From the NCBI RefSeq assembly GCF_004310865.1, contig NZ_SIXI01000003.1, forward strand, positions 434,001 to 498,000: a stretch of 64,000 bases of DNA, in the 5' to 3' direction. The DNA is from Aquabacterium lacunae (GTDB lineage: Bacteria > Pseudomonadota > Gammaproteobacteria > Burkholderiales > Burkholderiaceae_C). This document shows, piece after piece, positions 16,660-25,327 of this stretch. The notes beneath the pieces were generated by a model. The model searched no databases. It was not told the DNA's origin and saw only the letters and a list, made by a program, of their open reading frames with translations. Numbering within the stretch: position 1 is the stretch's first letter; each line of letters begins with the position of its first letter. A program made the translations under genes and the position numbers.

Positions 16660-17918
16660 GCTCGCCCCCCATCCACACCCTTGATGGCCTTGGTGCTCAC
16701 CAGCCAACGCGGCCAGAACGGGTCGCCGGCCGGCAACAGCCGCTGCAAGGCAGCATGCACCGCCTTGCGCGAGCCCAGGCCAGGCACGTGCGAGCGCTCG
16801 CCGCGCATCAGAGCCTCAGCGGCCTCAATGGCCTGCTCGGCCTCCACCGAGCGGGCCTGCTCCAACCCAAAGGTCTCCGACACCAGCCAGTTGGTGGCGT
16901 CGCCCTGGGTGGCCCAGCCGCCCTGCTCGGCCACCACCTGGCCGCCTTGCAGCGAGAGGTGAATCAGGTCGTCGCGCTCGGCGTCGAACATGGGCTCCAG
17001 AGACGCAGTGACCAGCGGCGAATGCGTGGCCACGAGCATCTGAGGGGCGTGCCCACCGCTGCCCTGCAGCTTGTCAATGGCCGCCAGCAAGCTGGGTAGC
17101 ACCGTGCGCTGCCAGCGGGGGTGCAAGTGGGTTTCGGGCTCGTCAAACAGGATGACCACGCGGTTCTCGGGCTGCTTGCCCAGCAGCTTGGCGGCGGTGC
17201 GGTGCTCGTGCCACGCCCACACCAGGAAGTAGGCCAGGGCCAACATGCGCCGCACACCGGCTGATGCCAGCGCCACGGGAATGGCCTGCGAGCCCATCAG
17301 CAGCGTGGGGCGGTCACGCCCCTCGCCGATGTACAGACGCTGCGGCGGCCCCACGCGCAGGCGCTCGCTGGGGGGCGACACCGCCTGCAGCACGGCTTCC
17401 AGCGCCTCGAACTGCGGCTTGCGACCCTCTTGCCAGTTGATCCAGTCGCGCTCCAGGCCTTCGCACACCCGGCGCCCCTCCATGTCCAGGCCGTTCCACA
17501 CGTCGGCCGCACCGAAGTGGTAGGCCGCCGGGCGGTCGGGGTCGGTGCGCCAGTAGTTGCGTGCGGGGTCCCACACCGAGAAGCCGCCATCGATGCGGAT
17601 GTAGATGACGATGCCCGGCATGGTGGGGCGGCTGGCGGGCAGGGGCCAAGAGGCGTCGGCACGGCGGTAGCTTGACGTCACCGGCGTGGCCGCCCGGGTT
17701 TTGCCCTTGACCAGGTAATCGATCGTGGCCTTTTTGTTGCCGGGTGCGGGCAGGGCCACCGGGCCCGCCCAAGTGCGTGTCAACGCCCACCACGCCAGAT
17801 CCAGCAGAAAGCTCTTGCCCAGGCCGTTGTCACCGGCGATGAGGTTGATGCGCTCGGCCCAATCGACCTGCAGCGTGGGCGCCAGCCCCACCTGGCTGAG
17901 TTTCAAAGTTTTCAACAT
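16656..17918 (-). CDS. AAA/ABC-type ATPase, PtuA-like
   Basis: A 420-residue ATPase of the SMC/RecF-like AAA family. The Walker A motif is GDNGLGKS (residues about 30-37), the Walker B is VVILFDEPETHLHP (about 252-265) and the switch His is in ATHSPLV (about 293). The middle of the protein lacks a long coiled coil, which sets it apart from SMC and resembles OLD-like or PtuA ATPases. It is followed, with a 4-base overlap, by the HNH nuclease gene; this ATPase-nuclease pair is the arrangement of the Septu defence system. It begins 38 bases after hsdS on the same strand, so it is probably in the hsd operon. Confidence 0.82.
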   Translation of the reverse strand: MLKTLKLSQVGLAPTLQVDWAERINLIAGDNGLGKSFLLDLAWWALTRTWAGPVALPAPGNKKATIDYLVKGKTRAATPVTSSYRRADASWPLPASRPTMPGIVIYIRIDGGFSVWDPARNYWRTDPDRPAAYHFGAADVWNGLDMEGRRVCEGLERDWINWQEGRKPQFEALEAVLQAVSPPSERLRVGPPQRLYIGEGRDRPTLLMGSQAIPVALASAGVRRMLALAYFLVWAWHEHRTAAKLLGKQPENRVVILFDEPETHLHPRWQRTVLPSLLAAIDKLQGSGGHAPQMLVATHSPLVTASLEPMFDAERDDLIHLSLQGGQVVAEQGGWATQGDATNWLVSETFGLEQARSVEAEQAIEAAEALMRGERSHVPGLGSRKAVHAALQRLLPAGDPFWPRWLVSTKAIKGVDGGRA

Positions 17919-17956
17919 GACCCGTGGCCTCCAGTCTTGTGATTGTGCCGCCGCAT

Positions 17957-19132
17957 TCAGAGTTCGCCACGGAAGGCGCGGTGTTGGAGGGAGGCGAACA
18001 TGGCATCCAATTGCTTGGCCGACCTTTCACCCGAATTCGCCAGATTCATTTGTACTCGAAGTGCTTGGCCAAAGTGCTCTCGCAATTCGATGGGTGGGAG
18101 AGGGATGTCCAGGCCACGCAAGATGGCCAGGTTGATGTTCTTCTGCGCAGACTCTGGTGCATTTTCTTCAAGCGTCTTTTGCAAGAATGAAAGCCAGACC
18201 CGCACGTACTCAACGGTTGCCTCTTCGTTCGCGCTGAACCCTACAACGCTATCAGGGAAGCAGGCATCGAAAGTCAGGATGCCTGTCTTTGCGATGTTGG
18301 CCGCAATGGTGATGCACAGGGTGCCACGTGGCCACAGCTTGCTCTGTCGTACCCCGAGGTCCGAATAGGTGCTTTTATAAGCACGAATGTATCCGCCGGA
18401 ATTGGCTACATCGCCTGTTTGAATAAGAGGATGCGCTCCACCAAGCAGTGCAGGGTCGTTTCGCGGCCTGTGCTTTGAAATCCCCCGATCCAAATTTCCA
18501 ACGTCACCAAACTTGACGACCGGCCACCCCTTCGGGTTGGTGAGCGGATCGCCAAACATCTCCACAAAAATCGACTGGGCGAGGCTGTCGAGTTGGGCCA
18601 GGGCCTCGCGGCGCTTGATGCGCAGGGCGTCGGCTTGGTCGAGGATGGCGGCGATGCGGCGTTGTTCCGGGAGAGGGGGAAGCGGGATTTGCAGGTCACC
18701 AATTTGAGAAAGACTCAAGTTTTGAATCGTCCCGGTCACCGTGGCACCGCGCATCTGCCGCTGGGCTTCTACACTTTCAAGCCAGTGTCGAAGATATGAC
18801 TGATCGACCTTCTCTGTAGTTCGAAGAATCGCAACGGCTTGATTGCAGTTCAGTTCCGGCGCATCGTCAGGAACAATCCCAGTACGCCCGATGGTTCCCG
18901 CAATTGAAATAAGGACGTCTCCAGGAGCTATCTGAGAGCGCTTCAATACCTTGTGGACGTCAGCACTAATGAAAAGTGTGTCGTCGGCATAGTTCACCTT
19001 GCCATCAAAAATGTTCTGAACCCGGAGGAATTTGACGCCGCTATCGGAGAACTCGAAGCCGACAGAAGTAGGTGTTGTCCCCTTGGTAATAAGGGAACAA
19101 AGTTCGCCAAGCTTAGTGGGCATTGAAATCAC
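17957..19132 (-). CDS. hsdS: Type I restriction-modification specificity subunit (HsdS)
   Basis: HsdS recognises the two halves of the target site and anchors HsdM and HsdR. The protein has about 391 residues with two target-recognition domains: one from residue about 5 to 150, ending in LSQIGDLQIPLPPLPEQRRI, then a conserved helical spacer (AAILDQADALRIKRREALAQLDSL), and a second from about 200 to 350 ending in ILRGLDIPLPPIELREHF. The two IPLPP motifs mark the ends of the recognition domains. The GTG at 19132 overlaps the hsdM stop; an ATG at 19123 is the alternative. The coding region of the second domain is somewhat less GC-rich than its neighbours, as often seen in recombining hsdS genes. 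Confidence 0.92.
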   Translation of the reverse strand: MISMPTKLGELCSLITKGTTPTSVGFEFSDSGVKFLRVQNIFDGKVNYADDTLFISADVHKVLKRSQIAPGDVLISIAGTIGRTGIVPDDAPELNCNQAVAILRTTEKVDQSYLRHWLESVEAQRQMRGATVTGTIQNLSLSQIGDLQIPLPPLPEQRRIAAILDQADALRIKRREALAQLDSLAQSIFVEMFGDPLTNPKGWPVVKFGDVGNLDRGISKHRPRNDPALLGGAHPLIQTGDVANSGGYIRAYKSTYSDLGVRQSKLWPRGTLCITIAANIAKTGILTFDACFPDSVVGFSANEEATVEYVRVWLSFLQKTLEENAPESAQKNINLAILRGLDIPLPPIELREHFGQALRVQMNLANSGERSAKQLDAMFASLQHRAFRGEL

Positions 19133-20679
19133 TTCAACATCCCCTCCAACGCCGCCATCCCCTGCTGAATCTCCTCTTCCAACTGCTTGAGCTTGGCCAG
19201 GATGTCCAGCGGCTTGTCGTGCTTCACCACCGCATGCACCACCTCCTTGTAGCGGTTGAGGCTCAGGTCATAACCCTGCGCGGCAATGTCCGCCTTGGGC
19301 ACGCAAAAGCTCTGCGCGGTGCGCGGGCGGGCTTGCTCGGCGCCATCGCGCTGCGCCCAGCGGGCCAGGGCATCGGGCAGGTTGTTCTTCGCGTGTTCGG
19401 CCTCGGTCAAGGGCTGCGCCGGGCGCACGCCCAGCTTGTCGCCGTCCAGCAGGGGCTGGCGCTTGTCGTCCAGGCTCCAGCCGTCGGCCTGCAGGTCGTA
19501 AAACCACACGTGGTCGGTGCCGCCCGAGTTGGTTTTGGTGAACAGCACGATGGCCGTTGACACGCCCGCATACGGCTTGAAGGCGCCGGCCGGCAGCGAG
19601 ATCACGCCGTCGAGCTTTTGCTCTTCCACCAGCATTTGCCGCAGCACCTTGTGCGCCTTGCTGGAACCAAACAGCACGCCGTCGGGCACGATCACGGCCG
19701 CGCGGCCACCGGGCTTGAGCAGCCGCAAAAACAGCGCCAGAAACAGCAGCTCGGTCTTCTTGGTCTTGACGATGGCTTGCAGGTCTTTGGCGGTGTTCTC
19801 GTAGTCCAGGCTGCCGGCAAAGGGCGGGTTGGCCAGGATCAGGCTGTAGGCCTCTTCGTCGCCCGCGTGGTCTTGCGCCAGCGAATCCTTGTAGCGGATG
19901 TCGGGGTTGTCCACCCCGTGCAGCGCCATGTTCATGCTGCCAATGCGCAGCATGGTGTGGTCGAAGTCGTAGCCGTTGAACATGCCGTGGTGGAAGTGCG
20001 CACGGGCCACCGGGTCGTTGAACAGCTGGGGGTGGACCTCGCGCAGGTATTCGCCCGCCGCCACCAGAAAGCCGCAGGTGCCGCTGGCCGGGTCGCAAAT
20101 GGTGTCTTTGGGCGTGGGCTGGGTCAGGGCCACCATCAGCTGAATGATGTGGCGCGGCGTGCGGAACTGGCCGTTCTGGCCCGCCGCCGCAATCTTGCCC
20201 AGCATGTATTCGTACAGGTCGCCCTTGGTGTCGCGGTCGTCCATGGGCACCTGGTCGAGCATGTCCACCACCTTGGTCAGCAAGCCCGCAGTGGGGATGG
20301 TGTAGCGCGCATCTTTCATGTGCCGGGCATAGGTGGCGCCGTCGCCCCCGCCCGTCAGCAGGCCCGAGCGCAGGAAGGGAAACACGTGCTCACCCACCAC
20401 GGTGTGCATCTCGGCCGGGGCAAAGTGCTTGAAATGCGACCAGCGCAGGTCTGAATACGGGCGGCCCTTGGCGTCCCCCCCCACCGGGAAAATGCGTTTG
20501 GCCATGGGCTGACCCAGCACGATGGCTTTGGATTCTTCCAGCGAGTGGGCGTCGTCCAGGCGGCGGATGAACAGCAGGTAGGTGATCTGTTCCAGCACCT
20601 CCATGGGGTTGGAGATGCCGCCTGACCAGAAGGCGTTCCAGATGGCATCGACTTGGCTGCGCAGTTCACCGGTCAACAT
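19129..20679 (-). CDS. hsdM: Type I restriction-modification methyltransferase (HsdM)
   Basis: A 516-residue N6-adenine methyltransferase. The SAM-binding motif is DPASGTCGFL (about residue 194), preceded by FRTPRHIIQLMV, which is typical of HsdM, and the catalytic motif is NPPF (about residue 283, in LANPPFAGSL). The N-terminal helical domain starts with residues typical of the family (LRSQVDAIWNAFWSGG). Its stop overlaps the start of hsdS, and hsdS-ATPase-HNH follow on the same strand. The gene is the first of the block and is probably the promoter-proximal one; the 137 bases upstream are shared with a divergent lipoprotein gene. Confidence 0.94.
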   Translation of the reverse strand: MLTGELRSQVDAIWNAFWSGGISNPMEVLEQITYLLFIRRLDDAHSLEESKAIVLGQPMAKRIFPVGGDAKGRPYSDLRWSHFKHFAPAEMHTVVGEHVFPFLRSGLLTGGGDGATYARHMKDARYTIPTAGLLTKVVDMLDQVPMDDRDTKGDLYEYMLGKIAAAGQNGQFRTPRHIIQLMVALTQPTPKDTICDPASGTCGFLVAAGEYLREVHPQLFNDPVARAHFHHGMFNGYDFDHTMLRIGSMNMALHGVDNPDIRYKDSLAQDHAGDEEAYSLILANPPFAGSLDYENTAKDLQAIVKTKKTELLFLALFLRLLKPGGRAAVIVPDGVLFGSSKAHKVLRQMLVEEQKLDGVISLPAGAFKPYAGVSTAIVLFTKTNSGGTDHVWFYDLQADGWSLDDKRQPLLDGDKLGVRPAQPLTEAEHAKNNLPDALARWAQRDGAEQARPRTAQSFCVPKADIAAQGYDLSLNRYKEVVHAVVKHDKPLDILAKLKQLEEEIQQGMAALEGMLK

Positions 20680-20816
20680 GGTGTGGGGTTCTCATCAAAG
20701 GTCTTGGCGCGGGTTCAGCCCGGTGCGGGCCTGCCCATCAGAGCGGCGATACTACACACGTCGCTGAGCGCGGTGCATCCGCCACGCAGCGATCAGTTCA
20801 ACACACAGGGACACCC

Positions 20817-21440
20817 ATGCGAATTTTGACGACCCTTCTGGCCGTGGCCATCGGCCTGACCGGCTGCGCTTCTTCCAAACTGGCGGCGGACCAACGCTCG
20901 GCCATCAAGCGGGTCAGCGTGGCTGAGCCCACCATGCCGGAAAAGCCCACGGTGTTTGGCAACGGTTCGGGCGTGGGTTTCCTGCTGGGTGGTGCCCTGG
21001 GTGTCGGCCTGGCCAATGCCGGCAATGACCTGCCCACCCTGTACGCCCAGACCCTGGGCAAGTACAACATCGACGTCGCAGGCATTGCCAAGGCCGACCT
21101 CGAAGCTCAACTGCGCAAGCAAGGCTTCACGGTGGTGCCTCAGGGCCAGCCGGCCGATGCGGTGCTGCAACCCAAGGTGCAGGTGTACGGCCTGACCGGC
21201 AACATCTTCTCGTCGCCACCGGTGCGTTTCCCGCAACTGTGTTTGCGGGTCGACCTGGTCGGCGCATCGGCACAGAAGCCGGTGTGGGGGCAACTGGCGT
21301 GTCTGCATGTCATGCAGGATGCCATCCCGCAGATGGACGCCCGCTCGATCGAAGAACTGCTCCAGAACAAGGCCCTGCTCGACAGCGAAGTGCACAAGGC
21401 CTCCAGGCTGGTCACCGCCGAGATTTTCTCGAAGATGTGA
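20817..21440 (+). CDS. Lipoprotein of unknown function
   Basis: The 207-residue protein starts with a lipoprotein signal peptide with the lipobox LTGC at residues 15-18. The mature part has a Gly-rich hydrophobic stretch (GVGFLLGGALGVGLANAG), which could insert in or lie on the membrane, then a mixed alpha/beta domain (LRKQGFTVVPQGQPADAVLQ). A good ribosome binding site (CAGGGA) precedes the ATG. The C-terminal part (MDARSIEELLQNKALLDSEVHKASRLVTAEIF) is helical. I do not recognise the family. It is divergent from hsdM and probably unrelated to the restriction locus. Confidence 0.8.
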   Translation: MRILTTLLAVAIGLTGCASSKLAADQRSAIKRVSVAEPTMPEKPTVFGNGSGVGFLLGGALGVGLANAGNDLPTLYAQTLGKYNIDVAGIAKADLEAQLRKQGFTVVPQGQPADAVLQPKVQVYGLTGNIFSSPPVRFPQLCLRVDLVGASAQKPVWGQLACLHVMQDAIPQMDARSIEELLQNKALLDSEVHKASRLVTAEIFSKM

Positions 21441-21564
21441 GCGTGCAGCCCTTTAAACCTGCACTGTGAAAGTCTCGCTCGCCACTTGCCTTGGCGGCGA
21501 GCGTGGTAACGCCGGTGGCGATGATGACTGTGGCCAACAGGCCCACTCTGGTATAGCGGTACAT
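21412..21564 (-). CDS. Possible small membrane peptide (50 residues)
   Basis: A short open frame starting MYRYTRVGLLATVIIATGVT has a single hydrophobic segment (about residues 7-24) followed by a basic tail rich in Ser, Thr, Arg and Lys. A ribosome binding site GGAGAG lies 6 bases upstream of the ATG. That site is buried in a long hairpin (21568-21607), so translation would be restrained. The 3' end overlaps the lipoprotein gene on the other strand. Size, hydrophobicity and occluded start resemble type I toxins or stress peptides, but this could also be a chance frame or a relic. Confidence 0.35.
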   Translation of the reverse strand: MYRYTRVGLLATVIIATGVTTLAAKASGERDFHSAGLKGCTLTSSRKSRR

Positions 21565-21567
21565 GGT

Positions 21568-21607
21568 GTCTCTCCGAGAGAACGCGACATTTGCGTTCTC
21601 GAGAGAC
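21568..21607 (-). promoter_or_regulatory. Long hairpin covering the ribosome binding site of the small peptide
   Basis: The arm 21568-21585 pairs with 21593-21607 over 15 base pairs with a 3-base bulge; the loop is 7 bases. Read on the minus strand, the downstream arm contains the GGAGAG of the small open frame, and the ATG follows 4 bases later. A stem of this strength would hide the ribosome binding site. The structure could also act as a terminator on either strand, but no T-run follows. Confidence 0.5.
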
Positions 21608-21766
21608 TACGAAACGATACTTAGCAGCGAATGAGGGCCGTAGCCTCGGTGTGCCTGCTCAATGTCCGCAATGGAGCCGAGACCGTGTATTCAGGGCTTG
21701 AATGCCAATGGCAGCTACCAGCCTCAAGCCGACATCCGCCACGCCATGTGGCAGCACCTCACACGC

Positions 21767-21796
21767 GCCTGCCACCACGCCTGCCACCACGCCTGG
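21767..21796 (+). repeat. Short tandem repeat, 12-base unit
   Basis: The unit GCCTGCCACCAC occurs twice in a row (21767-21778, 21779-21790), with a third partial copy (GCCTGG) after it. In the open frame it would encode repeated Ala-Cys-His-His. Its significance is unknown. Confidence 0.6.
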
Positions 21797-21961
21797 CTCA
21801 CGCCCTAAGCCGCCCGCGGCACCCGCCCCACCCTCTCCCCGGCGTGGGTGCGTCAAGTCAGCGTCAAATCAGCGGCAAAACCGGGACAAGCCGCCATGGC
21901 CCACACCGCAGGGCCTGGGGGGCGCAAGATCAGGCTTCGTTGACTTCACCCCCAGGCCGCC

Positions 21962-22156
21962 ATGACCGACGACCCTCGCTGCTGCGGCAGCGGCACCTGC
22001 ATCATCGACAACGACGGGCGCTGCTGGTGCGGCCAGCGCTGGGACGGCCAGCGCATGGTCGGCCCTGACCGCGGCTGTGCCACGCCTGCTCCCGTGCCCA
22101 CGGGCGACACGCCCGCCGAGGCCCTGCGTGCCCCCACCCACCCTGCCCCGCACTGA
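21962..22156 (+). CDS. Small Cys-rich hypothetical protein
   Basis: This 64-residue protein starts MTDDPRCCGSGTCIIDNDGR followed by CWCGQRWDG, with six cysteines: a CC pair, one C, then CxC and a later C. The Cys spacing suggests a metal or Fe-S site, or a zinc-ribbon-like knot. Short proteins beginning MTDDPRCCGSGTCII recur as hypothetical proteins in betaproteobacteria. The C-terminal third is Pro/Ala-rich, and its end overlaps the start of the following kinase gene. No function is known. Confidence 0.65.
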   Translation: MTDDPRCCGSGTCIIDNDGRCWCGQRWDGQRMVGPDRGCATPAPVPTGDTPAEALRAPTHPAPH

Positions 22157-23498
22157 GCCCCCGGCTTCGGCGCCAGCGCGGCACGCCGCCGTGCCCCAGG
22201 GCCGCTGGTCGCGCAGCCTGCACCTGGGCCGGCTGGCGGGCGAGCTGCTGGCCGGGGCCGTGGCCACGGGCGCCGGTCAGCTGGCACGGGGCGAGCGCCC
22301 TTCGTGGGCCGGCAGTGTCCTGACACCGGGTAACGCGCAACGCCTGACCGAGCGCCTGGCGCAGATGCGGGGCGCGGTCATGAAGCTGGGGCAGCTGATG
22401 TCGATGGAGGGCCAGGACGTCTTGCCTGCGCCCTTTGCCGAGCTGCTGGCCCGCCTGCGCGACCAGGCCTATGCCATGCCCGCCACCCAGCTGGCCGACG
22501 TGCTGGAGCGCGAATACGGCCAGGGCTGGCACCAGCGCTTCCGGCACTTCAGCTTTGCGCCCATCGCGGCCGCGTCCATCGGCCAGGTGCACCGAGCCGA
22601 AACCCACGAGGGCGAGGTGCTGGCCCTGAAAATCCAGTACCCCGGCGTGCGCGCCAGCATCGACAGCGACGTGGACAACCTGGGCCTGTTGCTGCGCATG
22701 CCGGGCCTGACCCCGCCCGGCGTGGCGCTCGACACCCTGCTGGCCCCGCTGCGTGCGCAGCTGCAGGCCGAGACCGATTACGCCGCCGAGGCCCGCGCCG
22801 CCACCGACTACCGCGACAGGCTGGGCGACATGCCCGAGCTGTTCGTGCCCCGCGTGAACACGGCGCACAGCACGGCCCACATCCTGGCCATGGACTTCGC
22901 ACCGGGGCAGGCCCTGGCCACGCTGATGCAGCCGGGCGTGCCGCAAAGCCAGCGCGACCGCGTGGCCACGGCGCTGTGCCGCCTGGCGGTGCGCGAGTTC
23001 TTCGACATGCGCCTGGTGCAGACAGACCCGAATTTCGGGAACTACCTGTACGACGCCGACACCGGCCGCATCGGCCTGCTGGACTTCGGCGCCGCGCAGG
23101 CCGTGAGCGACGCCCGCGTGGCGCAGCTGCGCGAGCTGGGCCGCGCACTGCGTCAGGCCCACCGCGCGCGCACCCACGAGGCGGCGCTGGCCGTGGGCCT
23201 GGTGCACGCGAGCGACACCCCGGCGCAGCAAACCGCCGTGGTCAACCTGCTGTTGACGGTGGGCGAGCCCTTGCGCACGCAAGGCCCCTACGACTTCGGC
23301 GCCTCGACCCTGGTCAAGGAGGTGTTCCAGCAGGGCCAGGAACAGTTCCTGGCGTCAGGCTACGGTCAGCCCCCGCCGGCTGACGTCATGCTGCTGCAGC
23401 GCAAGTTCATGGGCACCTTCCTGCTGTGCGCCCGGCTGGGCGCGCGGGTGGACCTGGGCGAGGTGTTCGGCTCGGCGCTGGATGAAGACGCGCGCTGA
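22128..23498 (+). CDS. ABC1/UbiB-family atypical kinase
   Basis: The protein has about 456 residues. Family signatures are the KxGQ motif (VMKLGQLMSME), the Ala-rich loop SFAPIAAASIGQVHRAE, the lysine in VLALKIQYPGV, and the catalytic-loop-like LVQTDPNFGNYLY with Asp-Asn and LLDFGAAQ as the metal-binding DFG-like motif. UbiB/COQ8 members support ubiquinone synthesis. This copy lacks the two C-terminal membrane helices of UbiB, which fits the other ABC1 family members (AarF-like or ADCK-like). The start is GTG at 22128 with GAGG upstream; GTG at 22191 is possible. Confidence 0.85.
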   Translation: MPPPTLPRTEPPASAPARHAAVPQGRWSRSLHLGRLAGELLAGAVATGAGQLARGERPSWAGSVLTPGNAQRLTERLAQMRGAVMKLGQLMSMEGQDVLPAPFAELLARLRDQAYAMPATQLADVLEREYGQGWHQRFRHFSFAPIAAASIGQVHRAETHEGEVLALKIQYPGVRASIDSDVDNLGLLLRMPGLTPPGVALDTLLAPLRAQLQAETDYAAEARAATDYRDRLGDMPELFVPRVNTAHSTAHILAMDFAPGQALATLMQPGVPQSQRDRVATALCRLAVREFFDMRLVQTDPNFGNYLYDADTGRIGLLDFGAAQAVSDARVAQLRELGRALRQAHRARTHEAALAVGLVHASDTPAQQTAVVNLLLTVGEPLRTQGPYDFGASTLVKEVFQQGQEQFLASGYGQPPPADVMLLQRKFMGTFLLCARLGARVDLGEVFGSALDEDAR

Positions 23499-23516
23499 GC
23501 CTGCCAGCACAGGGCC

Positions 23517-24521
23517 TCAGACCTGCACGCCCGCCTGCATGGCCTGCTGGTCGGCGTGGTACGAGCTGCGCACCATGGCACCCACGGCGGCATGCGTGAA
23601 GCCCAGGCGCTTGGCCTCTTCTTCATAGGCCTTGAAGGTGTCGGGGTGCACGTAGCGGCGCACCGGCAGGTGGTGGCCGGAGGGGGCCAGGTACTGGCCA
23701 ATGGTGATCATGTCGATGTCGTGCGCGCGCATGTCGCGCATCACCTGGTAGACCTCTTCGTCGGTCTCACCCAGGCCCACCATGATGCCGCTCTTGGTGG
23801 GCACGTCGGGGTGCAGGGCCTTGAACTTCTTGAGCAGGTTCAGGCTGAACTGGTAGTCACTGCCCGGGCGCGCTTCCTTGTACAGGCGGGGCGCGGTTTC
23901 CAGGTTGTGGTTCATCACGTCGGGCGGCGCGGCCTTCAGGATCTCCAGCGCACGGTCGTCACGCCCGCGGAAATCAGGCACCAGGATCTCGATGCGCGTG
24001 GCGGGCGATTGCTCGCGCACCTGCCGGATGCACTCCACGAAGTGGCCGGCACCACCGTCGCGCAAATCATCACGGTCCACGCTGGTGATCACCACATACT
24101 TCAGCTTCAGCGCCGCAATGGTCTTGGCCAGGTTGGCCGGCTCGTTCACATCCAGCGGGTCGGGCCGGCCGTGGCCCACATCGCAGAAGGGGCAGCGGCG
24201 GGTGCACTTGTCACCCATGATCATGAAGGTGGCCGTGCCGTGGCCGAAGCATTCACCGATGTTGGGGCACGAGGCCTCTTCGCACACGGTGTGCAGCTTG
24301 TGCTCGCGCAGGATGTTCTTGATTTCGTAGAAGCGGGTGCTGGGCGATCCGGCTTTCACGCGGATCCAGTCGGGCTTCTTGAGCACTTCGCCGGCCGGCA
24401 CGATCTTGATGGGGATGCGTGCGGTCTTGGCCTGTGCCTTTTGCTTGGCGCTGGGGTCGTAAGCGGGGGTTGCCGAGGCCTCGGTGGAGGCGCCGGCAGG
24501 GGTCGTCGGTTCAATGCTCAT
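23517..24521 (-). CDS. lipA: Lipoyl synthase
   Basis: LipA inserts two sulfurs into octanoyl groups on E2 and GcvH proteins. The 334-residue protein has the radical-SAM CxxxCxxC motif in [11 protein letters not shown] (residues about 105-115) and the LipA-specific auxiliary cluster in [12 protein letters not shown] (about residues 75-90). The [12 protein letters not shown] segment and the C-terminal RSSYHA(D) motif supply the third Ser ligand. The ATG at 24521 begins [10 protein letters not shown]; an upstream in-frame ATG would add residues without conservation. It lies 121 bases downstream of lipB on the same strand, so both act on the lipoate pathway. Confidence 0.97.
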   Translation of the reverse strand: MSIEPTTPAGASTEASATPAYDPSAKQKAQAKTARIPIKIVPAGEVLKKPDWIRVKAGSPSTRFYEIKNILREHKLHTVCEEASCPNIGECFGHGTATFMIMGDKCTRRCPFCDVGHGRPDPLDVNEPANLAKTIAALKLKYVVITSVDRDDLRDGGAGHFVECIRQVREQSPATRIEILVPDFRGRDDRALEILKAAPPDVMNHNLETAPRLYKEARPGSDYQFSLNLLKKFKALHPDVPTKSGIMVGLGETDEEVYQVMRDMRAHDIDMITIGQYLAPSGHHLPVRRYVHPDTFKAYEEEAKRLGFTHAAVGAMVRSSYHADQQAMQAGVQV

Positions 24522-24642
24522 GGCAGGGTTCGATCGGTCGGGCGGCGGGTTGCGCCCAGGCAGCACTTTAACGCACCGGGTTTGGGCGCGCGATGGTGGA
24601 TGCCCACACGCGCCGCAGGCCCGGCGGGTTCACGGGGTGAAA

Positions 24643-25323
24643 TCAGGGCGCCAGGCGCTGTTGCAGGTGGTGGCTCAGCACCTCGGCCAGTTCGGCCGGG
24701 GCCACGTGCACGCCCAGGCTGGCCAGGTCCACCGTGGCCAGGCCGGCATAGCCGCAGGGGTTGATGCGCAAGAAGGGGCTCAGGTCCATGCCCACGTTCA
24801 GCGACAGGCCATGGTAGGTGCAGTGGTTGCTGACCTTGATGCCCAGGGCCGCCACCTTGCCCAGGCCCTTGAAGGGGTCACGCGGGTCGGCCGGCTCGCG
24901 CAGGGCTTCGTGCGCAAACGGGTCGGCCACGCGCACGTAAATGCCGGGGGCGCCCGCCACGCGGTGGCCTGTCACGTTCACGTGCATCAGGGTGCGGATG
25001 ATGGCCTCTTCCAGCCGGTACACATACTCCTTGACGAAGTAGCCCAGGCGCCGCAGGTCGAGCAGGGGGTAGGCCACGATCTGGCCCGGGCCGTGGTAGG
25101 TGACCTGCCCGCCGCGGTTGGTCTGCACCACCGGGATCTGCGCGGGGCCGGGCGGGTTCAGCAGCACATGCTCGGGCTTGCCGGCCAGCCCCTGGGTGAA
25201 CACGGGCGGGTGCTCGCACACCCACAGTTCATCGGGCGTGTCGGGCGTGCGGGCTTCGGTGAAGGCCTGCATGGCCTGGAAGGTGGGTTCGTAGGGCACC
25301 TGGCCCAGCATCTTCACATTCAT
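24643..25323 (-). CDS. lipB: Octanoyl-[ACP]:protein N-octanoyltransferase
   Basis: LipB moves octanoate from acyl carrier protein to lipoyl domains. The 226-residue sequence shows the family motif [16 protein letters not shown], the conserved [17 protein letters not shown], and the nucleophile Cys in INPCGYAG with the Lys in [14 protein letters not shown]. The start lies 5 bases from a nearly perfect inverted repeat. The gene lies downstream of dprA on the same strand and upstream of lipA, an unusual context since lipB usually sits with lipA only. Confidence 0.96.
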   Translation of the reverse strand: MNVKMLGQVPYEPTFQAMQAFTEARTPDTPDELWVCEHPPVFTQGLAGKPEHVLLNPPGPAQIPVVQTNRGGQVTYHGPGQIVAYPLLDLRRLGYFVKEYVYRLEEAIIRTLMHVNVTGHRVAGAPGIYVRVADPFAHEALREPADPRDPFKGLGKVAALGIKVSNHCTYHGLSLNVGMDLSPFLRINPCGYAGLATVDLASLGVHVAPAELAEVLSHHLQQRLAP

Positions 25324-25327
25324 GCGG

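Larger units (their letters stand above)
21441..21961. other. Intergenic stretch between the lipoprotein gene and the Cys-rich small protein
   Basis: Besides the small minus-strand frame and the hairpin at 21568-21607, this stretch holds no convincing gene. A short plus-strand frame (21671-21808, 45 codons, ending HHACHHAWLTP) contains a 12-base direct repeat (GCCTGCCACCAC at 21767 and 21779). It has no ribosome binding site and may be a relic. The last 100 bases before 21962 are a purine- and C-rich leader with no clear promoter. Confidence 0.4.

Noticed and set aside
21671-21808. 45-codon plus-strand frame ending in a His-Cys-His repeat
   Set aside because: No ribosome binding site and built from a 12-base tandem repeat; kept only as part of the intergenic note.
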